From Streptomyces sp. 35G-GA-8 (GTDB lineage Bacteria > Actinomycetota > Actinomycetes > Streptomycetales > Streptomycetaceae), in NCBI RefSeq assembly GCF_023534745.1, contig NZ_JAMHJQ010000004.1, positions 62,001-126,000 on the forward strand: a stretch of 64,000 bases of DNA, read 5' to 3'. This document shows, one piece after another, positions 1 to 13,100 of the stretch. Every line of letters begins with the position of its first letter. Position 1 is the stretch's first letter. Both the position numbers and the translations under genes were made by a program. Under the pieces are notes generated by a model. That model was not told where the DNA came from. It did no database searches and saw only the letters and a list, made by a program, of their open reading frames with translations.

Positions 1-932
1 TAGGCGGAGGCGCGGCGCAGCAGGAACTCCTGCGGCGGCACATCGTTCTCGGGGACATCGCCCGCGTAGTTGTTCTCGGTCTCGTGGTCGTCCCAGGTGA
101 CGACGAAGGGGTGCGCGGCGTGCGCGGCCCGCAGATCCGGGTCGGACTTGTAGAGGCCGTAGCGCATCCGGTAGTCGTCCAGCGTGACGGTCTCGCGGTT
201 GAAGTGCGCGGGCAGCTCGCGGTCCTGGTAGTTACGGGCGCCGCCGACGGAGTTGACGGCGTACTCGTAGAGGTAGTCACCGAGGTGGAAGACCACATCG
301 AGGTCCTCGGCCGCGAGGTGCTTGTACGCGGTGAAGTAGCCGTCGTGGTACGCCTGGCAGGAGACGGCGGCGAAGGACAGCGCGCTCGTCCTGGCGTTCG
401 CGGCGGGCGCGGTACGGGTGCGGCCGACCTGGCTGATCCAACCGCCGGTGCGGAAGCGGAAGTAGTACACCCGGCCGGACTCCAGGCCGGGGACCTCGAC
501 ATGCACGCTGTGGTTGAACTCGGGGTGCGCGTCGGTCTCGCCCCGCTTGGCGATCCGGCGGAAGGCCGCGTCGTGGGCCAGCTCCCAGCGTACGGAGACA
601 CGGTTGGCGGGCAGGCCGCCGTCGGGCTCGTACGGGCGGGGCGCGAGGCGGGTCCAGAGCAGCACGCTGTCGGGGCTCGGGTCCCCGGAGGCGACGCCGA
701 GGGTGAACGGGTCCTCGGTGATCTTCCTGGCGTCCAGCTCGGCGGCGCTCGCGACCCCCGCGCCCGGCAGATTGACGGCGAAGGCGAGCGCGGCGGCGGC
801 AGCGGTGCCGGTGAGGAGACGGCGGCGGCCGAGGTGCGCGGCGGCGGCTCTCAGTTCAGGGGAGTGGGTGCCGGCCGGTACGGAGCCGCCGAATGTGCGG
901 CCGGCCGGTGCGTGGCGAAGTACAGGTGTCAT
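1..932 (-). CDS. phoD: PhoD-type alkaline phosphatase/phosphodiesterase, Tat-exported, 3' end cut off
   Basis: This is the N-terminal 310 residues of a secreted metallophosphatase that would release phosphate from phosphoesters outside the cell; the C-terminus lies beyond the window. It starts at ATG 932-930 behind a GGGGAGGGG ribosome site. The N-terminus has a Tat signal with an arginine run (GRRRLLTG) followed by an alanine-rich hydrophobic stretch ending near ASAAE. Next comes the PhoD N-terminal domain ([19 protein letters not shown]) and the start of the catalytic domain with [20 protein letters not shown] and [11 protein letters not shown], which carry metal-ligand Asp, His and Asn residues. 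It is divergent from the SDR gene. I saw no convincing PHO box in the 150-bp gap. Confidence 0.9.
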   Translation of the reverse strand, partial: MTPVLRHAPAGRTFGGSVPAGTHSPELRAAAAHLGRRRLLTGTAAAAALAFAVNLPGAGVASAAELDARKITEDPFTLGVASGDPSPDSVLLWTRLAPRPYEPDGGLPANRVSVRWELAHDAAFRRIAKRGETDAHPEFNHSVHVEVPGLESGRVYYFRFRTGGWISQVGRTRTAPAANARTSALSFAAVSCQAYHDGYFTAYKHLAAEDLDVVFHLGDYLYEYAVNSVGGARNYQDRELPAHFNRETVTLDDYRMRYGLYKSDPDLRAAHAAHPFVVTWDDHETENNYAGDVPENDVPPQEFLLRRASA

Positions 933-1083
933 GTGCCCCTCCCCTGACGGCGGTTGTCACTCGCATTGCAGTCGAGGGCGAAGACGCCCCGTTGTCGTGC
1001 GCACAACATGCGCATGGCGACTGGATGAGGACCGCGTGCTGCGCCAAGTTCTACCCCACGTAACGCACGTACCCTGCCTGACC

Positions 1084-1854
1084 ATGAACGCCATGCGGAA
1101 CATCAACACCAAGGGGCGAATCGCCGTGGTGACGGGTGCCGGCTCCGGCATCGGGCGCGCGGTCGCGAAGGCGCTGAGCGGCGCGGGCTGGTCGGTGGTA
1201 CTGGCGGGCCGCCATCCCGAGAAGCTGACGGAGACGGCCGACGCCATGGAGGGCGACGCGCTGCCCGTACGGACCGATGTGTCCAAACCCGAGGACGTGG
1301 ACGCGCTGTTCGCGGCGGTGGGCGAGCGATACGGCCGTCTCGACCTGCTGTTCAACAACGCGGGCACGTTCGGCCCCGGCGGTGTGCCCCTGGAGGATCT
1401 GCCGTACTCGGCCTGGCGGAAGGTGGTGGACACGAATCTGACCGGTACGTTCCTGTGCGCGCAGGCGGCCTTCCGGCTGATGAAGGCGCAGGACCCGCGG
1501 GGCGGCCGGATCATCAACAACGGCTCGGTCTCGGCCCACGCGCCCCGCCCGGACTCGATCGCCTACACCGCCACCAAACACGGTATGACCGGGCTCACCA
1601 AGTCGCTGTCGCTGGACGGCCGTCCGTACCGGATCGCCTGCGGGCAGATCGACATCGGCAACGCGGCCACGGACATGACCGAGCGGATGCGGCAGGGGGT
1701 GATGCAGGCGAACGGTGAGCTGGCGGTGGAGCCGGTGATGGATGTGGCGGATGTGGCCACGACGGTGCTGCACATGGCGGAGCTGCCGCTGGAGGCGAAT
1801 GTGCAGTTCGCGACGGTGCTGGCGACGGGGATGCCGTTCGTGGGCCGGGGCTGA
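1084..1854 (+). CDS. SDR family NAD(P)-dependent oxidoreductase
   Basis: A 256-residue classical short-chain dehydrogenase/reductase, cytoplasmic, substrate unknown. The cofactor-binding TGAGSGIG is at residues 18-25, NNAG at 91-94, and the catalytic Ser148, Tyr161 and Lys165 (YTATK) are all in place. ATG 1084 is chosen because a -10-like TACCCT ends 8 nt upstream and no ribosome site is visible, so the mRNA is probably leaderless; ATG 1093 is a possible alternative. Longer in-frame readings upstream enter the divergent promoter region and are not credible. Followed after about 120 bp by a PhzF-like gene on the same strand. Confidence 0.9.
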   Translation: MNAMRNINTKGRIAVVTGAGSGIGRAVAKALSGAGWSVVLAGRHPEKLTETADAMEGDALPVRTDVSKPEDVDALFAAVGERYGRLDLLFNNAGTFGPGGVPLEDLPYSAWRKVVDTNLTGTFLCAQAAFRLMKAQDPRGGRIINNGSVSAHAPRPDSIAYTATKHGMTGLTKSLSLDGRPYRIACGQIDIGNAATDMTERMRQGVMQANGELAVEPVMDVADVATTVLHMAELPLEANVQFATVLATGMPFVGRG

Positions 1855-1971
1855 GGGGGCGCGAGGGGGGCGAGGGGGGCGAGGGCGCGGTAGGGGTGCC
1901 GTACGGGCGCGTGTGTGGTGCCGCACGGGCGCGCGGGAATGCGGCGGACCGCCGTCGCTGTTGGCCGGAAC

Positions 1972-2877
1972 ATGAGCCCACACTCCGCATCCGCGTCCGC
2001 CTCCCCCGGAACCCCGGGTGAGGTCCTTCGGTACACCGCGTTCTCGACCGACCCCGAGGGCGGCAACCCGGCCGGTGTCGTCCTGGACGCGGCCGGACTC
2101 GATGACGGCGCGATGCTCGCGATCGCGGCGGAGCTGGGCTACAGCGAGACCGCGTTCCTGACCGCCCCGCCGCCGGGCCTCGGCGAGCCGGGCCGGGCCT
2201 TCACCGTCCGGTACTTCAGCCCGAAGGCCGAGGTCCCCTTCTGCGGACACGCCACGGTCGCCACCGCCGTCGCGCTCGCCGAGCGCAGGGGTCCCGGCGA
2301 TCTCGTCTTCGCGACCCGCGCCGGGAGCGTCCCGGTGACGGTCACCGAGCGGGACGGCGCGCTGCGGGCCACGCTCACCAGCGTCGAGCCCTACGTCACG
2401 GAGGTGGGCAGCCAGGACGTACGGGAGGCGCTGGCCGCGCTGCGCTGGCCGGCGACCGATCTCGACCCGGCGCTGCCGTCCCGTATCGCCTTCGCCGGAG
2501 CCCGCCACCTCGTGCTGGCCGCCGCGACGCGGGCGCGGCTCGCGGATCTCTCGTACGACTTCGAACGCCTCGAAAGGCTTATGACACGGCTGGATCTGAC
2601 GACGATTCAGCTCGTCTGGCGGGAGTCCGCGACCGTCTTCCATGTCCGCGACCCGTTCCCGGTGGGCGGCGTCGTCGAGGATCCGGCGACGGGGGCCGCG
2701 GCGGCGGCGTTCGGCGCGTACGCGCGTGAACTCGGCGTCGTACCGGGCGAATCGGTGCTCACCCTGCACCAGGGCGCGGACATGGGCCGCCCGGGAGTGC
2801 TGACGGTGGAGCTGCGGCCGGGCGACCCGCGCGTCCGGGTGGGCGGCGCGGGCGCCCGGATCCCTGACCGGACCTAG
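1972..2877 (+). CDS. PhzF family isomerase/epimerase-like protein
   Basis: A 301-residue member of the PhzF / diaminopimelate-epimerase-fold family. The known member PhzF isomerises a phenazine precursor; most genomic relatives have no known substrate. Visible family marks are GGNPAGVVLD near residue 30, the SET motif whose Glu59 corresponds to the catalytic Glu of PhzF, VRYFSPKAEVPFCGHAT in the first half and EDPATGAAAAAFG in the second half, giving the two-lobed architecture. ATG 1972 is preferred although the ribosome site is weak. No phenazine genes are nearby, so phenazine synthesis should not be inferred. It converges with the aldo/keto reductase. Confidence 0.88.
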   Translation: MSPHSASASASPGTPGEVLRYTAFSTDPEGGNPAGVVLDAAGLDDGAMLAIAAELGYSETAFLTAPPPGLGEPGRAFTVRYFSPKAEVPFCGHATVATAVALAERRGPGDLVFATRAGSVPVTVTERDGALRATLTSVEPYVTEVGSQDVREALAALRWPATDLDPALPSRIAFAGARHLVLAAATRARLADLSYDFERLERLMTRLDLTTIQLVWRESATVFHVRDPFPVGGVVEDPATGAAAAAFGAYARELGVVPGESVLTLHQGADMGRPGVLTVELRPGDPRVRVGGAGARIPDRT

Positions 2878-2924
2878 GATCTGTCCGGCCAGGAACCAGT
2901 GCCCCTCCCGGCATCAGCGGGAAT

Positions 2925-3926
2925 TCACGCGGCCAGCAGGTCGCGGATCTCCTTCATCTGGCCCTCGCGCAGCGGACCGTACGCGAGGGCTCCGGCGTTC
3001 TCCTCGGCCTGGGCGACCGAGCGGAAGCCGGGGATCGGCACCGTATGCGGGCTGCGCGCCCACAGCCAGGCCAGCGCGCCCTGGGCGAGGGTGCGGCCGT
3101 CGCTGGTGAGGACGTCCCGTACGGACTCGACGCGCGCCGCCCACTCGGGGGCCGGCACCCCGCCCTCCCCGAACCACCGCAGCCAGGCCGGGGGCACGGC
3201 ACGGATGTCCCGCGCGCCGGCGGACACACCCCGGCCGCCGCGCCCGGACCTCCCGGCCAGCAGCCCCATCGCGAGCGGGCTGCGATTGACGCTCGCGAGG
3301 TCGCGCTCCGCGCACAGCGCGAGCATTTCCGGCGCGTCCTGGAGCACATTGCACGCGTGCTGCACTGCCGCGCAGTGCGCCCCCTCGGCGAACACCGCGG
3401 CACGCTCCGGGTCGTCGGTGCTCCAGGCGTAGGCGCGGATCAGCCCCTCGCGTACGAACTCCTCGCAGAGCTCCCGTAGTTCGGCGGCCCGGTCGAGCGG
3501 CGCGCCGGACAGATGCAGCTGGTAGAGGTCGATGTGATCGGTGCCGAGCCGGCGCAGCGACGCGGCGAGCGCGCGCCGCGCGTACGCGGGCGTGTCATCG
3601 GCGCCCACCATGGTCCTGGTCGTCTCGTCGCACACGTTCCCCCACTTGGTGGCGATGACGACCTCGTCCCGCCGCCCCCGCACCGCGCGCCCGAGCACCC
3701 GCTCGCTGTGGCCCGTGCCGTACGCGTCGGCCGTGTCGAAGAAGGTCACCCCCAGCTCGATGGCCCGCCGGATCGCGGCGACGGACTCCTCGTCGTCGAC
3801 CGCGCCCCAGCCGAGCGGATGGCCCGCGGTGTCCTGCCACTCACCGCCGATCGCCCAGCACCCGAAGCCGAGCGCGCCGACGGTGATCCCGCTGTGTCCC
3901 AGCGTCCTGCTCTCCATGGATTCCAT
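2925..3926 (-). CDS. aldo/keto reductase
   Basis: A 333-residue NADPH-dependent TIM-barrel oxidoreductase; the substrate cannot be read from sequence. Counting from ATG 3926, the catalytic tetrad is Asp64, Tyr69 (FFDTADAYG), Lys94 (IATKWG) and His138 (YQLHLS). The C-terminal cofactor segment (TVPIPGFRS..QAEENAGAL) is present. ATG 3926-3924 is chosen because a -10-like TAGCGT ends 7 nt before it, which suggests a leaderless message; ATG 3917 is a second option. It is divergent from the giant RHS gene. Confidence 0.92.
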   Translation of the reverse strand: MESMESRTLGHSGITVGALGFGCWAIGGEWQDTAGHPLGWGAVDDEESVAAIRRAIELGVTFFDTADAYGTGHSERVLGRAVRGRRDEVVIATKWGNVCDETTRTMVGADDTPAYARRALAASLRRLGTDHIDLYQLHLSGAPLDRAAELRELCEEFVREGLIRAYAWSTDDPERAAVFAEGAHCAAVQHACNVLQDAPEMLALCAERDLASVNRSPLAMGLLAGRSGRGGRGVSAGARDIRAVPPAWLRWFGEGGVPAPEWAARVESVRDVLTSDGRTLAQGALAWLWARSPHTVPIPGFRSVAQAEENAGALAYGPLREGQMKEIRDLLAA

Positions 3927-4173
3927 GGAGGCAACGCTAGGGCTTGAAGCGCACACGAGGACAAGCGGAACCGGCTGTTATACACGATTCCCGGCCGCCG
4001 GGGCGAGCGACCGGATGGATCGGGGCGAGTTTCCGCAATACAGAAATCTGCAAGGATAATTCCCTTTGCGGCGAAGTTTCTTGTCGCTTGACATGACACT
4101 CCGTCAATCTCTAGACATCCCTCCGTGTCAGCGCCTTTCTGATCCGCTTTCCAACGCTGAGGGGAAGTCGAAA

Positions 4174-7100
4174 GTGAGAATTCCGAGACCCGGCTCATGG
4201 GCCGGCCTCGCGGCATTCGCCGTCATCAGTACATTGCTGCAACCCGTTGCCTTTTCCGGCCCCGCGGAGGCCGCCGCCCCTTTCAACGAGAGGGAGTGGC
4301 GCGAAAAACTGAACAACTGGGAGAAGGACGAGGGTGATCCGCCCGTTCTGCCCTCGGAATCCGTGCCCCTGAACGAGCGCGTGCCCAAGGGCGGCAAGGC
4401 GCGGAAGCCCGAGCGCGTGAAGGAGTTCACGGAGCGCCGGACGCCGACCGCCCGCTACTGGGAGATGTCGGACGGCACCACCCAGGCGGAGATATCCGCG
4501 GTGCCGACCGCCTTCAGGTCGGGCGCGGGCTGGAAGACGATCGACACGAGCGTCACCGCCGCCGACCGCAAGGGATTCACCTTCGCCAACACCGCCAACA
4601 CGGCGCGGAGCTGGTTCGGTTCGGACGCCGCCTCCCTCCTGCGCGTCGAGACCACGGGCGGTCAGGGCGTCACCTTCGGGCTCAAGGGCGCGGGCCGGCT
4701 CACGCCCCGCGCCAAGGGCTCCGACGTCAGCTACCCGGGCGCCGTCGACGGCGCCGATCTCGCCTACCGGGTCGGTCCCGGCGAGGTGAAGGAGACCCTT
4801 ACGCTCAGGGAGCGGCCGGCGAAGGCGCCCGCGTACACCTTCACCCTCGATACGGACGGGCTCACGCCGAAGCTGCGTCCCGGCGGCTCGGTGGCCTTCC
4901 ACAAGGAGTCCGCCGCCGACCCGGTGCTGGTGATCCCCGCGCCGTACATGACGGACGCCAGGCGGGACGCGGACTCCCCGTACGGAACCGCCTACAGCAC
5001 CGACATCACGACGCGACTGGCGAAGAAGGGCGGCGGCTGGGAGCTGACCGTCGAACCGTCCGCGGCGTGGCTGGACGCACCCGAGCGGCAGTACCCCGTC
5101 GTCATCGACCCGACGATCACGATCGCCCCGACCCCGACCCAGTCGCAGGACGTGATGGTCACGTCCGACGACCCCGACGCCAATTTCAAGGACTCCTGGC
5201 GGCTCTCCGCGGGCCGCACGACCGTGGGGAACACCCGCTCCCTGATCAAGTACGACCTGTCCGGCATCCCCGCCCGCACGCGTATCGACTCGGCGCGGAT
5301 GCAGCTCTACTACGACCAGAACCACAGCGCCAACAATCTCCCCGTCACGCTCGGCGCCTACCGGGCGACCGGCCCGTGGGACGAGACGACGGCCACCTGG
5401 AACAGCACCAAGGACCTCGTCGGCGAGCAGTCGGCCTACTCCGTCACCGTCGATGACGGGGACGCGGGGACGACCGCGGCCAAGGGCGCCTGGCCCTCCT
5501 CGACCAACACGGCGTTCACGCAGTACGCGATCAACCGGGACTATCTCTACAACAAGGACGCGGTCACCGGCGACACCTACACCTGGCAGCCGCAGCTCGC
5601 CGAGTCGGGTGCGTACCGGGTCGATGTGCACTCCGTCCCGGCCACCGACCGTGCCACCAACGCGCCGTACACCCTGACGCACAACGGCGGCACCACGCCG
5701 TACACCGTCGACCAGTCCGCCGGCACCGGCGGCGTCTGGAAGACACTGGGCACCAAGGACTTCGCGGCCGGCACCGCGGGCAAGCTCGTCCTCGGTGACG
5801 GCCCGGCCTCCACGTCGACCGCGGTCGTCGCGGACGCGGCGCGGTTCGTCAAGCCCGCCACCGACGTGATGCAGCCCAACACGTACAACAAGTGGCACAG
5901 CTTCTCCGTCCGCGACACCGTGCAGTCCTGGCTCGACGGCACACAGACGAACCACGGCTTCGTCGTCAAGGCGGAGAACGAGGCCACCGCCGCCGTCGGG
6001 GGCCCCCGCTACCACGCCTCCCGGTACGGCTACGGCGGCGAGACCGCGACGTACCCGAAGCTCACCCTCACCTACGGCCGCCCCGGCGCGGACCTCAAGG
6101 CGCCGACGACGATCCACGACACCGGCGCCGAACTGGCCTGGGGTGCCTACCAGGACCCGTCCACCGGCACAGCCGACGACATCGTCGAGTACCAGGTCCA
6201 CCGCAGCGTCTTCCAGCGGTTCACCCCCTCGGCCTCGACGTTGATCGCCCCCGTCGGCAAGGACGTCCGGACGTTCACCGACACCACGGCCGCTCCGACG
6301 GCCGCCACGGACCCGGAGCCGTTCGGCCGCGCGTACTACTACATGGTCGCGGTGAAGACCGCGGACGGCCAGATCGTCCCCGCCACCACCCAGCTCGTAC
6401 GGCTCCCGAAGGCCGGACGCACTACCAAGATCTTCCAGAGCGGCCAGTGGGACACCACGCTCTCCTCGAACGAACCCACGACACCGCACGACACCATCAG
6501 CGACACCGGCGTCCAGCAGAACTGGCTCTCGGTCGGCAACAACTCGGCGACCTTCGGCAAGACCCGCGCCGTCCTCGGCTTCCCCTCGCTGGACATCCCG
6601 GCGAGTGCCCGCGTGATGCAGTCCGAGCTGGTCCTGTGGGGCTCGCTCACCAACACCGGCGGCAGCGGCGCGGTGTATGAACTGCGGCCCCTCACCCGGT
6701 CGTTCGACGAGGCCACCGCGACCTGGAACAAGGCCGACGCCGCCACCGCCTGGACGACGCCGGGCGGCGACCACGCGGCCGCGGTCTCCGACACCGTCTC
6801 CCAGCTGACCAACGACCCGGCCCGGCACAACTGGGACGCCACCTCCCTCACCCAGGGATGGGTGAAGGACCCGGCCTCGGCCAAGGGCCTGATGGTCAAA
6901 CTGGCGGACGAGGCCGGCCCGCAGGAGCGGACCCTCTTCCTGTCGTCCGAGGCGCCGGAGCAGGAGCTGCGCCCGCAGCTCGTCGTCACGTACATCGACT
7001 CCACCACCGCGTCGACGTACTACGCGGCGGGGACCCCGGCCCGGATGATCCCCGGTGACACGCACACCGTCGAGGTCACCCTCACCAACACCACCGGCCG

Positions 7101-10100
7101 CGTGCTGAGCGCCGCGAACGAGGAGCTGACCTACACCTGGGCGCTGCCGGACGGCACCGACGCGACCACCGGCGGGAACCAGGTCGCGACGGCGCTGCCG
7201 CGCGATCTGCCGCCCGGCGACACCGTCACGGTGCAGGCCCAGGTCAAGGCGCCGGTCAACTCCGGCTCCGGCAACAAGCGCACGGACCACGTGCTCACCT
7301 GGGACGTCCGGAACAAGACGGCAGGCACCTGGATGTCGGCCACCGACAGCATCGCCGGGCTGCGCCAGAACGTCGCCGTCGAGGACCCGACGTCGAACCA
7401 GCTCGGTATGGAGAAGTTCTACTCGTACACCGGGAAGAACACCGGCGCCGGCGCGTCCGTGATGAACAATCTGTTCGCGGGCAACAACGTCTGGTCGTAC
7501 AACGCCTTCACCAACCCGGGCCGCGGGATCTCCACCTTCGCCCGCTTCACCTACAACTCCCTCGACACCTCCGACACCGTCCTCGGCCACGGCTGGTCCG
7601 CCCAGCTGGCCTCGCCGCTGCGGCTGGGCATGGGGCTGGACTTCCACCCCAACCCCACGCCGCGTGAGGTGACACTGCCCGACGGCGACGGCACCGCGCA
7701 CATCTTCCGCAAGCAGGACGACGGTACGTGGAAGGCTCCGGCGGGCGTCCACTATCTGCTGAAGGAGAAGCCGGGCGTCGACTGCAAGCCGTCCTCGGAC
7801 GGCGACCCGGAGGCCTGGTCGCTGACGCGGCCCGACCGGACGGTGTTCTTCTTCGACTGCGACGGCTTCATCACCTCGACGGTGGACAAGAACGGCAACA
7901 CGCAGTCGTTCACCTACGAGGAGCGCAAGTCCAACAACAAGCCCGTCAAGTTCCTCCGGTACATCACCGATCCGGCGGGCCGGCAGACGCTGACCGTCGA
8001 CTACTACGCCAAGGGCGAGGCGTACAGCTATATCGACGACGCGGGCGCCAAGGTGACGGGCGACAACCTCACCAACCCGAAGATCGTGGACCATGTGAAG
8101 TCGATCAGGGACGTCGACGACCGCGAACTCACCTTCGTCTACAGCGACAAGGGGCTGCTCGGTGAGCTGACCGACGGCGCGGGCTCCGCCCAGCCGAAGG
8201 TGTTCCGCTTCGTCTACGACGCCACACAGGGCAACAAGAACGTCAAACTGGTCAAGGTCACCGACCCGCGCGGCAACGCGACCTCCTTCGACTACTACGC
8301 CCCGAACGAGGGCGACGACCCGAAGTTCCACTGGGCCTCGCAGAGCATCACCGACCGGCTCGGCGGCACCACGGAGTTCGTCTACACCGACCCGGACGGC
8401 AGCGCCGGCTCGGTGATCAATACGCGGGTCACCGACGCCGAGGGACACCCCACCGACTACGTCCATGACGGCTTCGGCCGTCCGACCCGGATCACCAACG
8501 CCAAGTCCCAGGTCACCGAGATGTCCTGGGACGCGGACAACAACGTGACCAGGCTGGAGGAGCCCAACGGCGCCTTCACCACCTGGGTGTACGACCCGAA
8601 GACCGGTTACCCGCTGGAGCAGAAGGACCCGGAGGCCAACAAGAACGGCACCCCGGCGCAGACCTTCCAGTACCAGACCGGTCTGAACGGCCATATCGCC
8701 GACCTGTGGCGCAAGACCTCACCGGAGGGCCGCACCTGGGAATTCGGCTACGACGCCTCGGGCAACCTGACCGCGGTCACCGACCCCAAGGGAGTCGCCT
8801 CCGCGACGGTGGGTGACTACACCACCCGCTACGCGTACGACGCCATGGGGCAGCTGACCAAGGAGACGGACGCCAACGGCAACTCCACCACCAACAGCGA
8901 TTTCGGTCCGACCGGTTACCCGGCGACGATCACCGACCCGCTGGGCAAGTCCGCCACCTTCGTCTACGACGTACGCGGCAATGTGCTGGAGGCCGTCAAC
9001 GCCAAGGGCGCCAAGGTCACACAGACCTACGACGACTTCGGCCGCCCGCTGGTCAAGAAGGAACCCAAGGACCAGGGCGCGAACCTCTTCATCACCACGC
9101 CCGCTCCCGTCTACGACGCGAACGACAACATCACACGGGTGACCGCGCCGAACGGGGCCGTCTCCACCTCCGCGTACGACAAGGGCGACCAGCTCATCGA
9201 GCGGGTACTCCCGCGGGACGAGGCCGGCGACCCGGAGCGCAAGTCGACCTTCACCTACGACAAAGCCGGCAATGTCCTCACCGAGACCGAGCCGCAGGGC
9301 AATGTCACGGCGGAGGCCGGTGACTTCACCACGACGAACCGGTACGACGAGATCTACCAGGCCGTCGAGACGGTGAACTCGCAGGGCGAGAAGGCCACCG
9401 CCACGTACGACAACGCAGGCAACGTGCTCAAGGTCGTCGACCCGCTGAAGAACGCCGGCACCGACCCGGACGCCTTCACCACGAAGTTCACCTACGACCT
9501 CAACCACCGGGTCGTCACCACGACCGACGCCATCGGAGCCACCACCACCGACCGCTTCGACCTCGACGGCAACACCATCGGCACGACCGACGCCGAGGGC
9601 AACGAGGCGCTCGCCGCCTACGACGCCCGCAACGCCCTGATCGAGGCCAAGCAGCCCTGGAACAAGGACTCCTCGGGCAACCCCCTCTACCGCACCAGCC
9701 AGTACGAGTACGACCAGGTCGGCAACTCCACCAGGACGGTCACCCCGCGCGGTGTCGAAACCACCGACGACACGACGGACTTCGTCGCCGAGACGGTCTA
9801 CGACCAGCTGAACCGCGTCAAGGAGGAGCGCTCGCCCTTCGACAAGGACGACGCGCGCTACCGGACCCCGGACACGACCTTCTACACCTACGACGAGGTC
9901 GGCAACCTCTTCCAGGTCTCCACCCCGCCGTCCGAGGGCCAGTCCGTCCGGAACGTCACCGAGTACGCCTACTACGACAACGGCTGGACGAAGAGCTCCA
10001 AGGATCCGTGGGACATCACCACCTCCTACGACTACAACGAGCTCGGCCAGCAGACCAAGAACACCCTGACCGCCGCGGGCGGCTCCCAGTCCCGCACCAT

Positions 10101-13100
10101 GACCTGGGACTTCTACCCGTCCGGCAATGAGAGGGGCCGCTCCGACGACGGAGTCCCGGTGGGCCGGGCCGTCACCCTCGTGGACAGCTCCGACTTCCAC
10201 AACACCACCTCGCAGGGGACCTGGAACCGGACCACCGCTCCGGGGAACTACGGCTACGACACCTACTCGCACCCGGCCGGCACCGGCACGGGGCAGTTCG
10301 TGTGGCAGCTGAACATCCCGCAGAAGGGCACCTACGAGGTCTTCGTCCGCCACCCCCAGGTGGCCGGCGCCGCCACCGACGCCACGTTCACCATCGACCA
10401 CGACGGCGGCAGCGCCACGAGGAGTGTCGACCAGAGCACCCGGGCCGGCGAGTGGATCTCCCTGGGCAGCTACGCCTTCGTGGAGGACGGCCCGCAGAAG
10501 ATCAGCGTCTCGGACAAGGCGAACGGCACGGTGCTCGCCGACGCGGTGAAGCTGGTCCGTGACAACGGCGGCGAGAGCGACACCGAGAAGAAGGACTTCG
10601 GCTACCGCTACGACGTCAACGGCAACCTCGTCGAGGTCAAGGACAACTCGCCGGGTGCCGCCGTCGACACGTACCGCGTCGGCTACGACGGACTCAACCG
10701 CATCTCCAAGGTGCAGGAGTTCGCCGGGAGCACGGTGAAGAACACCACCGCGCTCACCTACAACGCCAACGGCAACCCCGTCACCTCGACGCACGACCTC
10801 ACCTGGTCGAAGACCGAGTACGACGCGCGTGACCTGGTCACCAAGGTCACCAACGCGGACTCGGCGACGGCGGGCGACCAGCAGATCTCCACGTTCACCT
10901 ACACCCCGCTGGGCCAGTCGCTGCGACAGACCAAGCCGAACGGCAACACGCTCGACCTGAGCTACTACCTGGACGGTTCGGTCAAGCGGTCCCAGGAGAA
11001 GACAGCCGCGGGCGCGGTGGTGGCCCAGCACGACCTGGAGTACTCGGCCAACGGCCACCGCTCCAAGGACACCCTGAAGCTGATGAACGCCGATGACCCG
11101 GCGGCGTCCATCGACAACACGTACCTCTACGACTACGACCCGCAGGACCGCGTCGCGAAGGTCACCAAGAGCGGTGACTCCTCGGCGACCGAGACCTACA
11201 CCTACGACGCGAACAGCAATGTCATCGAGCAGTCGGCCGGCGGGGTCGACACAACCCACCGCTACGACCGCAACCGGCTGCTGTCCTCCTCCGCCGGAGG
11301 TATCAGCTCCACCTTCAACTACGACCCGCTGGGCCGTCTGGACACCATCTCCGCCGGCGGCCAGACCATCCAGAAGAACACCTACGACGGCTTCGACCGG
11401 ACGAAGCGGAGCCGGTCGGGGGCCGGTGCGTCCGCCGTGACCACCGACTACGTCTACGACCCCTTCGACCGCACGGTGAGCGAGACCACCTCAGGGGCCG
11501 AGAGCAGAACCAGGGCGTTCACCTACCTGGGCATGGACGACCAGGTCCTGCGCGAGGAGCTGAGCGGAAAGGCGGACAAGTCCTACCAGCTGTCGCCCTG
11601 GGGGCAGAAACTCACCCAGATCAAGCACCTGGACACCGGCTCCAAGGAGTACTCGCAGTTCACCTACAGCCCGCGCGGTGACGTGGAGGCGATCACCAAG
11701 GACAACGGCACCACCCGGGCCACCTACGGCTACACCGCCTACGGCTCGAACGACGACGCGCAGTTCACCGGCGCGGACAAGCCCGACGCCGCCGCCCCCG
11801 AGGGCGAGGAGCCGTACAACGCGTTCCGCTACAACGCGGCGCGCTGGGACGGTGGTTCGGGGACGTACGACATGGGCTTCCGGAGCTACGACCCGGGCCT
11901 CAACCGCTTCCTGACGCGCGACATGTACGGCGGCGCGCTCGCCGACATGCGGCTGGCGGCGGACCCGTTCACCGGCAACCGCTACGCCTTCGCCGGCGGC
12001 AATCCGATCAGCTTCGTCGAGATCGACGGACATCTCTTCGGGCTCTCCCTGTCCGACATCGGCCACGCGACGCTGGATGTCGTCGGCCTGGTACCGGTCG
12101 TCGGTGAGGTCGCCGACGTCGCCAACGGCGTCTGGTACGCGGCCGAGGGCAACTACACCGACGCCGCGCTGTCCATGGCCTCGGCGATTCCGTTCGCCGG
12201 ATACGGGGCGACGGCCGTGAAGGCCGGCCGCTACGTCGACAAGGGCATCGACGCTCTCGACACCGCGAGCGACACCGTGCGCGCGGCCGACAAGGCCGGC
12301 GACGCGGCGAAGGCCGCTCCCACGCCCAAGGACCCCTCCCCCGCTCCGGCACCCAAGCAGGACGCGCCGGACGCGCCGGCGGCTCCCGCCTGCAAGATCA
12401 ACAGCTTTGTCCCCGGGACCGCGGTGCTCATGGCCGACGGTTCCACCCGGGCCATCGACCGGCTGGAGGTGGGTGACCTCGTCCTCGCCACGGACGTGGA
12501 GGGCGGTGACACCCGCGCCCGCGCGGTGACCGACACACGGAGCCACGAGGGCCGCAAGGACCTCGTGACGCTCACGGTCGACACCGACGGCCGGGACGGA
12601 GCGAAGAGCGGCACCATCACCTCGACGGCGGGCCACGAGTACTGGCTGCCGGACGCCGGACAGTGGGTACAGGCCAGGGCTCTTGAGCCGGGCATGTGGC
12701 TGCGGGCCTCCTCCGGCACCTGGATCCAGATCACCGCGGTCGACCGCACCACCCGTAAGGAGCGGGTGCACAACCTCACCGTCGAAGGCGTCCACGACTA
12801 CTACGTCCTCGCCGGTGACGGCCAGCTCCTCGTCCACAACGGCTGCGGCGACGATCTCCCCGAGATCAAGATCCCCAAGAGCCTCCGCGGCGGGGACGGC
12901 ATCTTCAGCCCGGGACCCTTCGCCCGCAAGGCGGTCCTGGCCCCCAGCACCTCCCAGCGCTTCGGCAAGGCTGTCCGAAAGGCCGTCAACGCCATCGGCG
13001 ACCGGTTCGGCTGCCATCGCTGCGGGGTGAAGGACCCCGGGACCAGCGTCAGCAACGCCCAGCGGATGTTCAAGAACCGGACGCTCGGCAACTGGATCCC

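Noticed and set aside
1972-2877. Phenazine biosynthesis cluster suggested by the PhzF-like gene
   Set aside because: No other phenazine genes are nearby, and PhzF-like proteins are common outside such clusters.
4195-11259. Very long open frames on the minus strand opposite the RHS gene
   Set aside because: They mirror the third-position GC bias of the real gene, show Arg/Gly/Val-rich compositions without domains, and have no ribosome sites.
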